A stretch of 64,000 nt of DNA from NCBI RefSeq assembly GCF_016650695.1, contig NZ_JAEKFH010000003.1:248001-312000 (forward strand), written 5' to 3'. The stretch's first letter is position 1, and every line of letters starts with the position of its first letter. The DNA comes from Pseudomonas sp. TH41 (GTDB taxonomy: Bacteria; Pseudomonadota; Gammaproteobacteria; Pseudomonadales; Pseudomonadaceae). Under the pieces are notes generated by a model. The model saw nothing but the letters and a program-made list of their open reading frames with translations, was not told where the DNA came from and searched no databases. Position numbers and translations under genes: made by a program. This document shows, piece after piece, positions 8,267 to 16,135 of this stretch.

Positions 8267-9118
8267 TCAGTGTTTGCGCAACCACTCGATAAACAGCGCA
8301 AACAGCTCCGACTGTGAACCGATATCCAGCTTCAGATAAAGATTCTTGCGGTGCATGCGCACCGTTTCCGGCGAAATACTCAACTGGCTGGCCGTGGACT
8401 TCACGGAGTGCCCCCTGAGCACCATGTGCGCCACTTCCCGCTCGCGTTCGGTCAACAAGTCGCAGCCAAATTGCTCGAAAGCCGACTGCACCCGGTGCTT
8501 GAGATCATCGCGCAAGCCTTGATCGTTACTGCTCTGCAACTCGGTACTGCGCGGCATGCCACGCTGACTGAACTCGCTGATAAATTCGCGCACCAGCGGT
8601 TCGACGGCGCGCAGCAGGTTGAGCTGTTCGACCCGCAGACATTCACCACCGAACCCCTGAAAGAGGCTGACGGAAATCTTCGTGTCGTTGCCCGTATCGA
8701 CGATGTAGTAGCTGTCTTCCGAACAGCCCGCATTCAGGTAGTAAGTCTTGTAATAGTCACTGTCGAAAAAGTTGTCCGGCGCAATTTCCTCCAGGTGATA
8801 GAACCCTTGCGCCAACCCTTGCTCCACCGCCAGACAGAACGGGTCTAGCAAATAGCCCCCGGAAAAATAACGTTCAAGGATCGAGACCTGATACTCCTGT
8901 GCGATACCGCGCTGATGCAACAACTGTGGCGCACGGTCCTTGCGCTCCAGGCTGATCATCATCGATTCGATGGACACCAGTTGCGCCAACGCTGACGCCA
9001 GGTATTGCAGTGCGTCAGGCTCGTCGATATGGGCGAATGCCTCGCGCATTCCCCCATGCCATTTGTGCAGTGCCCCGAAGGGCAATGCGATCAGCGTATC
9101 GTCGTTTGGTTTGCTCAT
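8267..9118 (-). CDS. Solitary LuxR-type transcriptional regulator
   Basis: 283 residues. The C-terminal LuxR/GerE helix-turn-helix spans about residues 217-275 (LLTEREREVAHMVLRGHSVK, STASQLSISPETVRMHRKNL). The ~200-residue N-terminal domain has no phosphoacceptor pattern and lacks the conserved autoinducer-pocket pattern of classic LuxR, so it likely senses a metabolite. It lies 53 bases downstream of the aminotransferase on the same strand and probably controls this catabolic block. The ATG used avoids an N-terminal extension that overlaps the aminotransferase end. Confidence 0.8.
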   Translation of the reverse strand: MSKPNDDTLIALPFGALHKWHGGMREAFAHIDEPDALQYLASALAQLVSIESMMISLERKDRAPQLLHQRGIAQEYQVSILERYFSGGYLLDPFCLAVEQGLAQGFYHLEEIAPDNFFDSDYYKTYYLNAGCSEDSYYIVDTGNDTKISVSLFQGFGGECLRVEQLNLLRAVEPLVREFISEFSQRGMPRSTELQSSNDQGLRDDLKHRVQSAFEQFGCDLLTEREREVAHMVLRGHSVKSTASQLSISPETVRMHRKNLYLKLDIGSQSELFALFIEWLRKH

Positions 9119-9171
9119 GCCCCGCAGTCTAGCGGGTGAGCCGGCACCGGGTAAAAGCCTGTCTGGCGAAC

Positions 9172-10590
9172 TCATTGCCCGAAATACTGACCGTTCGCCT
9201 GAAGCTCGGCCGCCACTTCAAGAATGCACACCCGCAGGATCTCGACGATTTCATCGACCTGGGCGCAAGAGAGAATCAGCGGCGGCGACATGACATTGAG
9301 GTGCATGATCGGCCGCACCAACAATCCTCGGGACTGCGCACGTGAATGAATCATCTCGCCGATATTGATTTCATCGGCAAATAACGCCTTGGTGCGTTTG
9401 TCGGCGACGAACTCCACGCAGGCCATGAACTTCTGGCAGCGCACATCGCCCACCAGCGGCAAATCGCTGAGTGTCGCCAATCGCTCTTCCAGATAAGCGC
9501 CGACAACGTCGACATGTTCCAACAGGTTTTCCCGCTCGATGATCTCGATGTTTTTCAGTGCCGCCGTGCAGCACACCGGATGACCGCTGTAAGTGAAACC
9601 GTGGGTAAAGCAGCGACCCTTGCCCGGTTCGGCGATGACTTTCCAGATACGGTCGGAAAAGATGCAAGCGCCCAGCGGCAAATAAGCGGACGTCAGGCCT
9701 TTGGCCGTGGTGATGATATCGGGCTGAACATCGAACACGTCGTAGGACGCGAAGAACTTGCCCAAGCGGCCGAACGATGTCACCACTTCATCGGCGACAA
9801 ACAGAATGTCGTAGCGCTGGCAGACTTCCCACATGCGTTTCAGGTAACCCTTGGGCGGAATAATCACCCCGCCCGACCCCATGATCGGCTCGGCAAAGAA
9901 GCCCGCGACCTTGTCCGCACCAATGGACAGAATCTTGTCCTCGAACTCGTTGATCAGAAACTCCAGAAACTGCGCCTCGTCCATGCCGTCCGGTGCGCGG
10001 TAGGGATTGGGATTGGAGACGTGGTGAATCTTGTCGTTGGCGTAATCGAATTCAGGGACACGGTCGGCGGCCTTGTTGCCGATCGACATCGTCAGCGTCG
10101 TGGAGCCGTGATAGGCGTTAAAACGGGCGATGACGTGCTTCTTTTCCGGCTTGCCGCGGCAGTTCTGATAGTACTGAATCAATCGGTACGCGGTGTCCAC
10201 GGCGGTAGAACCGCCGGTGGTGAGGAACACATGATCGAGATCCCCCGGTGCCAGGCTGGCGAGCTTCTCGCACAACTGGATCGAGACGTTGTTGGACATG
10301 TCGGAAAACGGATTCGAATAGGCCAGTTGCCTCACCTGATCGGCAATCGCCAGGGCCATTTCTTCGCGGCCCAAACCGATGTTCGTGCACCACATGCCGC
10401 CGACTGCATCGAGAAAACGGTTGCCCTGAGCGTCGTAAATATAGGCGCCATCACCGGCCACAATGTTCAGGGAGCCCTGCTCGGCATGTTCGTCGAACAT
10501 GTGATAGCCGTGCATGTAGTGGGCTTTATCGGCCTTGACCAGTCGGGACTCATCAGCGGCGGACAATACTTGCTTAGTTGGAGTAGCCAT
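9172..10590 (-). CDS. Class III (omega) aminotransferase, PLP-dependent
   Basis: 472 residues of the ornithine/beta-alanine/putrescine transaminase family. Visible: GMWCTNIGLG near residue 66, TTGGSTAVDTAY for cofactor phosphate, NAYHGSTT, FAEPIMGSGG, the DEVVTSFGRLG aspartate that contacts the pyridine nitrogen, and the Schiff-base lysine in TTAKGLTSAY. These enzymes move the amino group of an omega-amino compound or polyamine to pyruvate. The gene is 30 bases behind a putrescine-type binding protein, which makes a diamine or polyamine-derived substrate plausible. It is followed by the LuxR regulator in the same direction. Confidence 0.85.
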   Translation of the reverse strand: MATPTKQVLSAADESRLVKADKAHYMHGYHMFDEHAEQGSLNIVAGDGAYIYDAQGNRFLDAVGGMWCTNIGLGREEMALAIADQVRQLAYSNPFSDMSNNVSIQLCEKLASLAPGDLDHVFLTTGGSTAVDTAYRLIQYYQNCRGKPEKKHVIARFNAYHGSTTLTMSIGNKAADRVPEFDYANDKIHHVSNPNPYRAPDGMDEAQFLEFLINEFEDKILSIGADKVAGFFAEPIMGSGGVIIPPKGYLKRMWEVCQRYDILFVADEVVTSFGRLGKFFASYDVFDVQPDIITTAKGLTSAYLPLGACIFSDRIWKVIAEPGKGRCFTHGFTYSGHPVCCTAALKNIEIIERENLLEHVDVVGAYLEERLATLSDLPLVGDVRCQKFMACVEFVADKRTKALFADEINIGEMIHSRAQSRGLLVRPIMHLNVMSPPLILSCAQVDEIVEILRVCILEVAAELQANGQYFGQ

Positions 10591-10620
10591 ACAAAAACCT
10601 CAAACCGAATAGTTGAACGA

Positions 10621-11724
10621 TCAGATCCCGCTCTTCACCGTGCTCCAGACGCGCGTGATGGCGCGCATGTCTTTCGCGTCCTGGGTCTTTTGCGGAAACA
10701 GCCGTTGACGTATTTCGTCATCGGGGTAAATCGCCGGATTGTTTCGCACACTGGCATTGAGCAACGGCGTGGCCGCCGCGTTGCTGTTAGCGTAATTGAT
10801 GTAATCACTGACGTCGGCCATCACCTGTGGCTGCATCAGGTACTCAAGAAACTTATGGGCATTGGAGACGTGCGGTGCATCGGCCGGAATGTACATATTG
10901 TCAAACCAGATCAATGAACCTTCCTTGGGAATGAAATAGGCCAGATTGATCTTCAGCTTGGCTTCTTCGGCGCGGGCCATAGCGGTCGCATAGTCGCCGG
11001 ACCAGGTCATGGCCATGCACACATCGCCATTGGGCAGACTGGTGAGGTAGTTCACCGAATCGAATTTCCTGATGTACGGCCGCACGGATAACAACAAATC
11101 TTGCGCGGCTTTCAGATCGGCCGGCGCAGCACTTCTTGGGTCACGCCCCAGGTACATCAGCGCCAGGGGAATCACTTCCGTAGGGGCATCGAGCAGGGTG
11201 ACGCCGCAGTCGGCGAAGCGCGAAACGATTTTCGGATCGAAGATCATCGCCAGCGAACCAATCGGCGCGTCCGGCATGCGCTCCCTGATCTTGTCGACGT
11301 TGTAAGTGATGCCGTTACTGCCCCAGGTATAAGGCGCCGAGTACTTCGTTCCGGCGTCATAGCCCTGCAAGTCTTGCAGGACTTTCGGGTCAAGGTTGCT
11401 CCAGCCGGGCAGCAACTTTTTATCCAGCGGCTGGAATACCTTGGCCTGGATCAGCGGTGGCGCAAGGGAGGCATTCAATACGACCAGGTCATAACCGGAG
11501 TGGCCGGTGAGCAATTTCGCCTGGACCGTTTCATAAGCATCAAAGGTGTCATAAATCACTTTGATGCCGCTGGCCTTCTCGAAGTCCGAAATGGTTTTTT
11601 CGCCAATATAGTCCGCCCAGTTATACAACCGCAGCGTATTGGCATCATTGACTTCGGCGCCATGGACGCTGACTGACAGAGGGACAAGGAACACACTGAA
11701 AATCAACTTGAATGCCTTGCGCAT
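10621..11724 (-). CDS. Periplasmic polyamine-binding protein (PotF/SpuD type)
   Basis: 367 residues with an N-terminal signal peptide cleaved after about residue 22 (SVSVHGA). The mature protein starts like PotF/SpuD: LRLYNWADYIGEKTISDFEK, followed by the YDLVVLNASLAPPLI and PYTWGSNGITYN segments of the ligand cleft. It would deliver a diamine or polyamine to an ABC importer, but no permease or ATPase genes are adjacent, so it must share a transporter or act as a sensor partner. It is the first gene of the operon with the aminotransferase and LuxR regulator; an AAGGTG Shine-Dalgarno precedes the ATG. Confidence 0.85.
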   Translation of the reverse strand: MRKAFKLIFSVFLVPLSVSVHGAEVNDANTLRLYNWADYIGEKTISDFEKASGIKVIYDTFDAYETVQAKLLTGHSGYDLVVLNASLAPPLIQAKVFQPLDKKLLPGWSNLDPKVLQDLQGYDAGTKYSAPYTWGSNGITYNVDKIRERMPDAPIGSLAMIFDPKIVSRFADCGVTLLDAPTEVIPLALMYLGRDPRSAAPADLKAAQDLLLSVRPYIRKFDSVNYLTSLPNGDVCMAMTWSGDYATAMARAEEAKLKINLAYFIPKEGSLIWFDNMYIPADAPHVSNAHKFLEYLMQPQVMADVSDYINYANSNAAATPLLNASVRNNPAIYPDDEIRQRLFPQKTQDAKDMRAITRVWSTVKSGI

Positions 11725-11805
11725 AGCAAATTCACCTTATCAAGCAGGTTCCGTTCTGGATGACCGGATGAATCCACTATCGAGCGATTCGGCAAACGGC
11801 ACCAT

Positions 11806-11818
11806 ACCCCGAAAGGGT
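11806..11818. promoter_or_regulatory. Candidate operator between divergent transcription units
   Basis: Inverted repeat ACCC-CGAAA-GGGT inside the 229-base gap between the binding-protein and enoyl-CoA hydratase starts. It is a possible site for the LuxR-type regulator of the block; support is only symmetry and position. Confidence 0.3.
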
Positions 11819-11953
11819 GTGTGCGCCGGTTTACCTGTGCCGGTGTGGCGCAACATGGCAAAAAGCAGCAGTTTGGTTGACTCGTTTTGTCATAGCAGCG
11901 GCGCAGGTCAGGCGCTTAAAGTGCCTTACGCAACGAATACGCAGAGGCACTCA

Positions 11954-12736
11954 ATGACCGACCTCATCAAACAACAACGTAACGACGGCGTGCTGACGCT
12001 CACGTTTGACCGCCCCGACAAGCTCAACGCGCTGAATAACAGCATGTACACGCAGCTTGGCGACCTGTTGCTGGCGGCGGACGAAGATGACGACATCGGC
12101 GCGATTATCTTCACCGGTGGCACCGCATGCTTTACCAGCGGCAATGACCTGGCGGACTTTCTCCAGCATCCGCCCACCCATCTGGACAGCCCGGTGTTTC
12201 GCCTGATGGGTATCGTCACCCACCTGAAAAAGCCGATGATCGCAGCCGTTTGCGGGGCGGCCATCGGGATTGGCACCACGTTGCTGTTGCATTGCGATCA
12301 GGTGCTGGTCACGCAAAACGCCAAGCTGCGCATGCCGTTCGTGAACCTGGGCCTGTGCCCGGAATTCGGCGCGAGCCTGTTGTTGCCTCGCCTGCTCGGC
12401 CATGCCCGTGCGGCGCGTTTACTGCTATGGGGCGACAGCCTCGACGGTACCGCCGCGGTCGCGTGTGGGTTGGCTAATGAAGTGTTCGACGACGGGCAGC
12501 AGTGTCTGGAGGCCGCGCAGAGCATGGCCCGGCGACTGCTGTCGATGTCTCAGGATTCCCTGCGCCAGACCCGGCAATTGCTCAAACAACCGTTGATGGC
12601 AGAACTGCAAGCCACCCTCCGCCAGGAAAACCTGTTGTTCATCGACCGTTTGAACAGCCCTGAAGCGCAGACGGCGTTGAACGCCATACTTAATCGCAGT
12701 ACAGAAAAGAACCCATCCAAAGGAAAGTCGTCATGA
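11954..12736 (+). CDS. Enoyl-CoA hydratase/isomerase family protein
   Basis: 260-residue crotonase-fold protein. The acyl-CoA oxyanion-hole segments are visible: FTSGNDLADF (first) and CGAAIGIGTTLLLHCD (second); CPEFGAS around residue 137 is where hydratases/isomerases place an acidic residue. The start was chosen at the ATG with AGAGG seven bases upstream. It overlaps the thiolase start by four bases (ATGA), so the two form one unit that could carry out the hydration and cleavage steps of a short-chain acyl-CoA degradation. No acyl-CoA dehydrogenase or CoA ligase is present nearby. Confidence 0.8.
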   Translation: MTDLIKQQRNDGVLTLTFDRPDKLNALNNSMYTQLGDLLLAADEDDDIGAIIFTGGTACFTSGNDLADFLQHPPTHLDSPVFRLMGIVTHLKKPMIAAVCGAAIGIGTTLLLHCDQVLVTQNAKLRMPFVNLGLCPEFGASLLLPRLLGHARAARLLLWGDSLDGTAAVACGLANEVFDDGQQCLEAAQSMARRLLSMSQDSLRQTRQLLKQPLMAELQATLRQENLLFIDRLNSPEAQTALNAILNRSTEKNPSKGKSS

Positions 12737-13914
12737 ACACCCCAGAAGTTTTTGTAGTCAGCGCCGCACGTACCGCCATCGGCACCTTCGGTGGTTCACT
12801 CAAAGACGTTCCCCCGGCCGATCTGGCGACCACGGCTGTGAAGGCTGCCTTGCAACGCTCCGGCGTGGACCCGGCGCAAATCGGTCACCTGGTGATGGGC
12901 AACGTGATCCCGACCGACACCCGTGACGCGTACATTTCCCGCGTTGCCGCCATCAACGCCGGCATCCCGAAAGAGACACCGGCCTACAACGTCAACCGCC
13001 TCTGCGGATCTGGCCTGCAAGCCATTATCAGCGCGGCCCAGACCTTGATGCTGGGCGACGCCGAGATCGCGATCGGCGCCGGTGCCGAGTCCATGAGCCG
13101 CGGCCCGTACCTGCTGCCTTCGGCACGTTGGGGTGCGCGCATGGGCAACGTCCAGGCCATCGACTACATGCTGGGCATCCTGCATGACCCGTTCCATGGC
13201 ATCCACATGGGCATCACCGCCGAGAACGTCGCCGAGCGCAACGGCATCACCCGCGAAATGCAGGACGCCCTCGCCCTCGAAGATCAGAAGCGCGCGGCGT
13301 TCGCGATTGCCAACGGTTACTTCAGCGAGCAAATCGTCGGCGTCGAAATCCGTGATCGCAAGGAAACCAAGCTGTTCTGCGTCGATGAACATCCTCGCGC
13401 CACCTCCCTGGAACAGCTGGCGCAGATGAAGCCGGCGTTCAAGAAGGACGGCTCGGTCACGGCCGGCAACGCTTCGGGTCTGAACGACGGCGCTGCTGCG
13501 CTGGTCATGGCGACCGGCAGCGCGGTTCAGGTCAACAACCTGCGGCCACTCGCCCGTCTTGTCAGTTATGCGCATGCCGGCGTCGAACCGGAACTGATGG
13601 GCCTGGGTCCGATTCCTGCCACGCGCCTGGCGCTGAAGCGCGCCGGCCTGACAGTGGCTGACCTGGACGTGATCGAAGCCAACATCGCCTTCGCCGCCCA
13701 GGCCTGTGCGGTCAGCCAGGAACTGGATCTGGACCCGGCCAAGGTCAACCCGAACGGCTCGGGCATTTCCCTGGGGCACCCGGTGGGCGCGACGGGGGCG
13801 ATCATTGCTACCAAAGCTATCCACGAATTGCACCGGATTAATGGTCGGTATGCGTTGGTGACTATGTGCATTGGTGGTGGTCAGGGGATTGCGGCGATTT
13901 TTGAGCGGGTTTGA
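12733..13914 (+). CDS. Acetyl-CoA acetyltransferase (thiolase)
   Basis: 393 residues, the normal thiolase length. The nucleophile Cys91 lies in NRLCGSGLQ, the histidine in GHPVGATGA and the second cysteine in CIGGGQG, giving the complete Cys/His/Cys set. It cleaves 3-ketoacyl-CoA to acetyl-CoA or catalyses the reverse condensation. The usual NEAFAAQ loop reads NIAFAAQ, keeping the water-binding Asn but with Ile for Glu. It is coupled to the upstream enoyl-CoA hydratase and is the last gene of that unit, ahead of a long repeat-rich gap. Confidence 0.9.
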   Translation: MNTPEVFVVSAARTAIGTFGGSLKDVPPADLATTAVKAALQRSGVDPAQIGHLVMGNVIPTDTRDAYISRVAAINAGIPKETPAYNVNRLCGSGLQAIISAAQTLMLGDAEIAIGAGAESMSRGPYLLPSARWGARMGNVQAIDYMLGILHDPFHGIHMGITAENVAERNGITREMQDALALEDQKRAAFAIANGYFSEQIVGVEIRDRKETKLFCVDEHPRATSLEQLAQMKPAFKKDGSVTAGNASGLNDGAAALVMATGSAVQVNNLRPLARLVSYAHAGVEPELMGLGPIPATRLALKRAGLTVADLDVIEANIAFAAQACAVSQELDLDPAKVNPNGSGISLGHPVGATGAIIATKAIHELHRINGRYALVTMCIGGGQGIAAIFERV

Positions 13915-13934
13915 GGGGTTGATCGATTGGGGGC

Positions 13935-14035
13935 ATATCCGTTTTTGCGGTAGCGGCTGCTTAGGGTTCCGCCCTTACGGCGGGTCACTTTGAAAAGCGC
14001 AAAGTAACCAAACGCTCATGCCCCTTTCGTTCGGT
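13935..14035. repeat. Pseudomonas-type intergenic repeat (TAGGGTTCCGCCCTTACGG)
   Basis: GGGCATATCCGTTTTTGCGG followed by TAGGGTTCCGCCCTTACGGC and a small hairpin ACTTTG-AAAAGCG-CAAAGT. I recall similar sequences as dispersed elements of fluorescens-group genomes; only one copy is in this window, so this call rests partly on memory. The whole 893-base gap from 13915 to 14807 holds no gene that I can support. Confidence 0.5.
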
Positions 14036-14116
14036 GCCTCAAGATCAAAAGCTGCAGGCGAGCTAACGCTCGGCCTGTTGAGTGATGAGAAGCAAAAGCC
14101 GTACGCCGATCTGCTT

Positions 14117-14220
14117 TATGTGGGAGCGAGCTTGCTCGCGATGGACTTGAGAGCAACGCGTTTATTCAGGAAGAACGCGTTATCGTTAACGTCCTTCGCG
14201 AGCAAGCTCTCTCCTACATG
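14117..14220. repeat. REP doublet with conserved AACGCGTT spacer
   Basis: TGGGAGCGAGCTTGCTCGCG, a ~50-base spacer beginning GACTTGAGAGCAACGCGTTT and ending CGTTATCGTTAACGTCC, then CGCGAGCAAGCTCTCTCCTA. Almost the same 100 bases recur at 41,039 and, inverted, at 45,072. Confidence 0.85.
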
Positions 14221-14261
14221 GATTTTCGCCGGCACGGGACTGGTGTACGCCGCCGATCTAT

Positions 14262-14365
14262 TGTGGGAGCGAGCCTGCTCGCGATGGCGGCGTGTCAGTC
14301 AACATCAATGGAGGATGCTAGTCCACCATCGTCAGAACGCCGCCCGGAGCAAGCTCGCTCCCAGA
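14262..14365. repeat. REP pair
   Basis: GTGGGAGCGAGCCTGCTCGC and, some 65 bases on, GGAGCAAGCTCGCTCCCAGA, with a GTGTGTCAG-like spacer between. Confidence 0.7.
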
Positions 14366-14594
14366 GGTTTTGTACCTTTCATTAGCCGAATGGCGCCCTT
14401 TTTTCTACGCTGAAACCTGCCTCTGCAATCGTCGTCCGACGACATCCATCAAATCACAGCCATTCGTTCTTCCTTGGGAGTGTCCCGGCGGGGTGCGGGG
14501 GCCGTTGACCCTACCGGGAAGCTCAAATTCTGGCTGTGGGAAGCTTCCGAAATGATCGTCTCCGATTTCCGTTTGTGTCATTTCTTTGCCCCCT

Positions 14595-14690
14595 GTAGGA
14601 GCTGCCGCAGGCTGCGATCTTTTGATTTTGATTGTAAAAAGCAAAGTCAAAAGATCGCAGCCTTCGGCAGCTCCTACAGGGGGTTCGCTT
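14595..14690. repeat. REP doublet, second family (GCTGCCGCAGGCTGCGATC)
   Basis: TGTAGGAGCTGCCGCAGGCT with GCGATCTTTTGATTTTG, a short A/T loop, and the mirrored CAAAAGATCGCAGCC...GGCAGCTCCTACA. It ends about 110 bases before the Rieske gene and may limit transcription entering it. Confidence 0.85.
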
Positions 14691-14807
14691 GATGATTTCC
14701 CCGCGCAACTGGTCGCAATCCATCAACCTCCCCGCTGCCCCTCGCCCTAGATTAACGCCCAGAACACGTCGCCGTGCCGTGCGGCCAGTCACTGTGGAGA
14801 TCGCCTC

Positions 14808-15977
14808 ATGCAAAACTTCCAAACCCGCAAACAGCAAAGCCCCGTCGAGGGTTGGGACCATCAGGACCCGGAAGAAGCGTTCACCCTGCCCTCGCGCTAT
14901 TTCTTCGACGAGACCCTGTTCAAGGCCGAGCGCGACAACATTTTCATGCACGCCTGGCATGTGGCCGGGCACGTCAGCGAGTTCGCCGAACCGGGTCAGT
15001 ACGTGGTGACGGATCTGTTTGATCAGAGTGTGGTGGTGGCGAAGAACCGTCAGGGCCAGATCCATGCCTTCCACAACGTTTGCCAGCATCGCGGCAATCG
15101 CCTGCTCGAAGCGCGTCGTGGCACCACCGGCGGGGTGGTGCGCTGTGCCTATCACTCGTGGTGCTACGAAATGGACGGCAGCCTGCGCAGCGCGCCGCGT
15201 TGCGAGAAGATGAAGAACTTCGAGTTGCAGCAGTTCAATATTCCACAGATTCGCACCGAGGAACTGGGCGGGTTCATTTACTTCAACCTCGACCCGAACG
15301 CGCCGTCACTGCGGGACTTGTTCCCCGGGGCCGATGAAGAAATGCGTCGGGTGTTTCCCGACCTTGAGAACATGCGCCTGATCGAGGAACAGGACGTGAT
15401 CGTGCCCGCTAACTGGAAAGTGATCATGGACAACTCCATCGAGGGTTATCACTTCAAGTTGTCCGGACCGTGCCATATCGACCTCGCCAGGCTGATCGAC
15501 TTCAAGGGCTATCAGTTGAGCAAACGCGACAACTGGTGGACTTACATCGCGCCGGCCAATCTGTCGGTGACCGAGGCCTACGGTGTGCCGCTCAAGCCAG
15601 AAGTGAACCCAAACGAATGCTTCTTCAACATTGGCATGTGGCCGAACAACACCTTCTATACCTTCCCGTTTTCCGAGTTTTTGGGCTCGTTCATCATGAT
15701 CCCGCTGGACGCCGAGCGCTCGCTGCTGCGCTTCGGGTATTACTCCAACAATGCGGAAACCGCTGCGGTCACCGAGTCGTGCATGAAGTGGATGAATGAA
15801 GACCTGGGGCCGGAAGACATTGCGCTGAATATCTCGGTGCAGAAAGGCCTGCATTCCCTGGGTTACGACCAGGGCCGTTACATGATCGATGCCCAGCGCA
15901 GTAATGAAAGTGAGCATCTGGTGCATCACTTTCATCGGCTGGTGTTCAACGGGATTCATGGGCCGTCCGCGATCTGA
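14808..15977 (+). CDS. Rieske non-heme iron oxygenase, alpha subunit
   Basis: 389 residues. The Rieske [2Fe-2S] ligands are C92-x-H94 (CQHRG) and C113-x2-H116 (CAYHSW). The catalytic iron site is in IEGYHFKLSGPCHIDLARL (two histidines), with a carboxylate in the late GLHSLGYDQGRY segment. The overall pattern resembles the quaternary-amine oxygenases (choline monooxygenase, GbcA, CntA), and the following choline-dehydrogenase-like GMC gene and GATase/AraC regulator fit such a substrate. No reductase gene is next to it, so electrons must come from a reductase encoded elsewhere. The substrate is inferred, not shown. Confidence 0.85.
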   Translation: MQNFQTRKQQSPVEGWDHQDPEEAFTLPSRYFFDETLFKAERDNIFMHAWHVAGHVSEFAEPGQYVVTDLFDQSVVVAKNRQGQIHAFHNVCQHRGNRLLEARRGTTGGVVRCAYHSWCYEMDGSLRSAPRCEKMKNFELQQFNIPQIRTEELGGFIYFNLDPNAPSLRDLFPGADEEMRRVFPDLENMRLIEEQDVIVPANWKVIMDNSIEGYHFKLSGPCHIDLARLIDFKGYQLSKRDNWWTYIAPANLSVTEAYGVPLKPEVNPNECFFNIGMWPNNTFYTFPFSEFLGSFIMIPLDAERSLLRFGYYSNNAETAAVTESCMKWMNEDLGPEDIALNISVQKGLHSLGYDQGRYMIDAQRSNESEHLVHHFHRLVFNGIHGPSAI

Positions 15978-16001
15978 ACCCTTCAGTCAAACGCGACCCA
16001 A

Positions 16002-16094
16002 GGTGGGAGCGGGCTTGCTCGCGAAGACGGTGTGTCAGGCAACACAAATGTCGACTGGCACTCCGTCTTCGCGAGCAAGCCCGCTCCCACAGGT
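16002..16094. repeat. REP doublet
   Basis: GGTGGGAGCGGGCTTGCTCG and CGCGAGCAAGCCCGCTCCCA around a GTGTGTCAGGCAAC spacer, between the oxygenase stop and the GMC start. Confidence 0.85.
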
Positions 16095-16135
16095 TCGTGT
16101 GTCATGGACCTTTCATTGATGGAGTACACCGAACC

